13,578 nt of DNA from an uncultured Clostridia bacterium. GTDB lineage: Bacteria > Bacillota > Clostridia > Oscillospirales > Ruminococcaceae. How positions within the stretch are numbered: the stretch's first letter is position 1; every line of letters begins with the position of its first letter. The stretch covers positions 1 to 13,578 of the forward strand of contig CANCXY010000066.1 of assembly GCA_947381875.1 (NCBI GenBank). Direction: 5' to 3'. Of this stretch, positions 13,533 to 13,578 are shown one piece after another. The notes under the pieces are model-generated. The model saw only the letters and a list, made by a program, of their open reading frames with translations, was not told the DNA's origin and searched no databases. The position numbers and the translations under genes are program-made.

Positions 13533-13578
13533 AGATCGGAAGAGCACACGTCTGAACTCCAGTCACGCACGGACATCT
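13533..13578 (+). other. Illumina TruSeq adapter sequence (not genomic)
   Basis: The contig ends with AGATCGGAAGAGC from 13533, and the following bases continue the standard TruSeq read-1 adapter through 13566. GCACGGAC (13567-13574) is at the place of an 8-nt i7 index, then ATCT begins the next constant part. The minus strand of this tail reads as the spurious peptide MSVRDWSSDVCSSDL, a known contaminant in protein databases. Confidence 0.98.

Noticed and set aside
13280..13576. A minus-strand open frame reading from the adapter into the chemoreceptor region
   Set aside because: Its start is adapter-derived (MSVRDWSSDVCSSDL) and the rest is out of frame with the chemoreceptor.

Overview
The window is a 13.5 kb contig end. 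It probably comes from a Gram-positive, Clostridia-type (Oscillospirales-like) anaerobe. Reasons: strong GGAGG ribosome sites, TTGACA-17-TATAAT promoters, a tRNA with its CCA encoded, compact gene spacing, and protein types common in gut Clostridia (a GH3 hexosaminidase-like enzyme, a CX4CX2C radical SAM protein, a COG4586/4587/3694-type ABC exporter). Base composition is moderately GC-rich by eye, apart from a clearly AT-rich stretch around 2940-3480. The taxonomy is an inference from style, not a match.

Layout. 1-1232 (-): a GH3 beta-N-acetylhexosaminidase-like enzyme, cut by the left edge. 1347-1739 (-): an HxlR-family repressor, divergent from a radical SAM protein (1864-2799, +), with a 19-bp palindrome between them. 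2956-3435 (-): a small AT-rich multi-pass membrane protein, followed by tRNA-Leu(CAG) (3524-3610, -). 3797-4909 (+): MutY, then a small acidic membrane protein (4963-5361, +) whose promoter lies in the end of mutY. 5448-5795 and 5785-6255 (-): a zinc-ribbon membrane protein and an Lrp/AsnC regulator, overlapping and probably one operon. 6417-6535 (+): a consensus promoter and a perfect terminator about 80 nt apart with no gene between them, a candidate small RNA. 6589-7830 (-): HflX GTPase with an unusually long, structured leader. 8317-10212 (+): RecQ helicase. 10268-12654 (-): a three-gene ABC-2 exporter operon. 12922-13532 (-): the signalling end of a methyl-accepting chemotaxis protein. 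13533-13578 is not genomic: it is Illumina TruSeq adapter with an 8-nt index.

Functionally this is mostly chromosomal housekeeping: DNA repair (MutY, RecQ), ribosome rescue (HflX), transport, chemotaxis and small regulators. I see no phage, transposon, CRISPR array or defence island. The items most worth a second look are regulatory: the HxlR/radical SAM palindrome, the orphan promoter-terminator unit at 6417-6535, the roughly 227-nt hflX leader with a short upstream ORF, and the folded block between the hflX and recQ promoters. The adapter tail is a quality warning for anyone using the right-hand gene.
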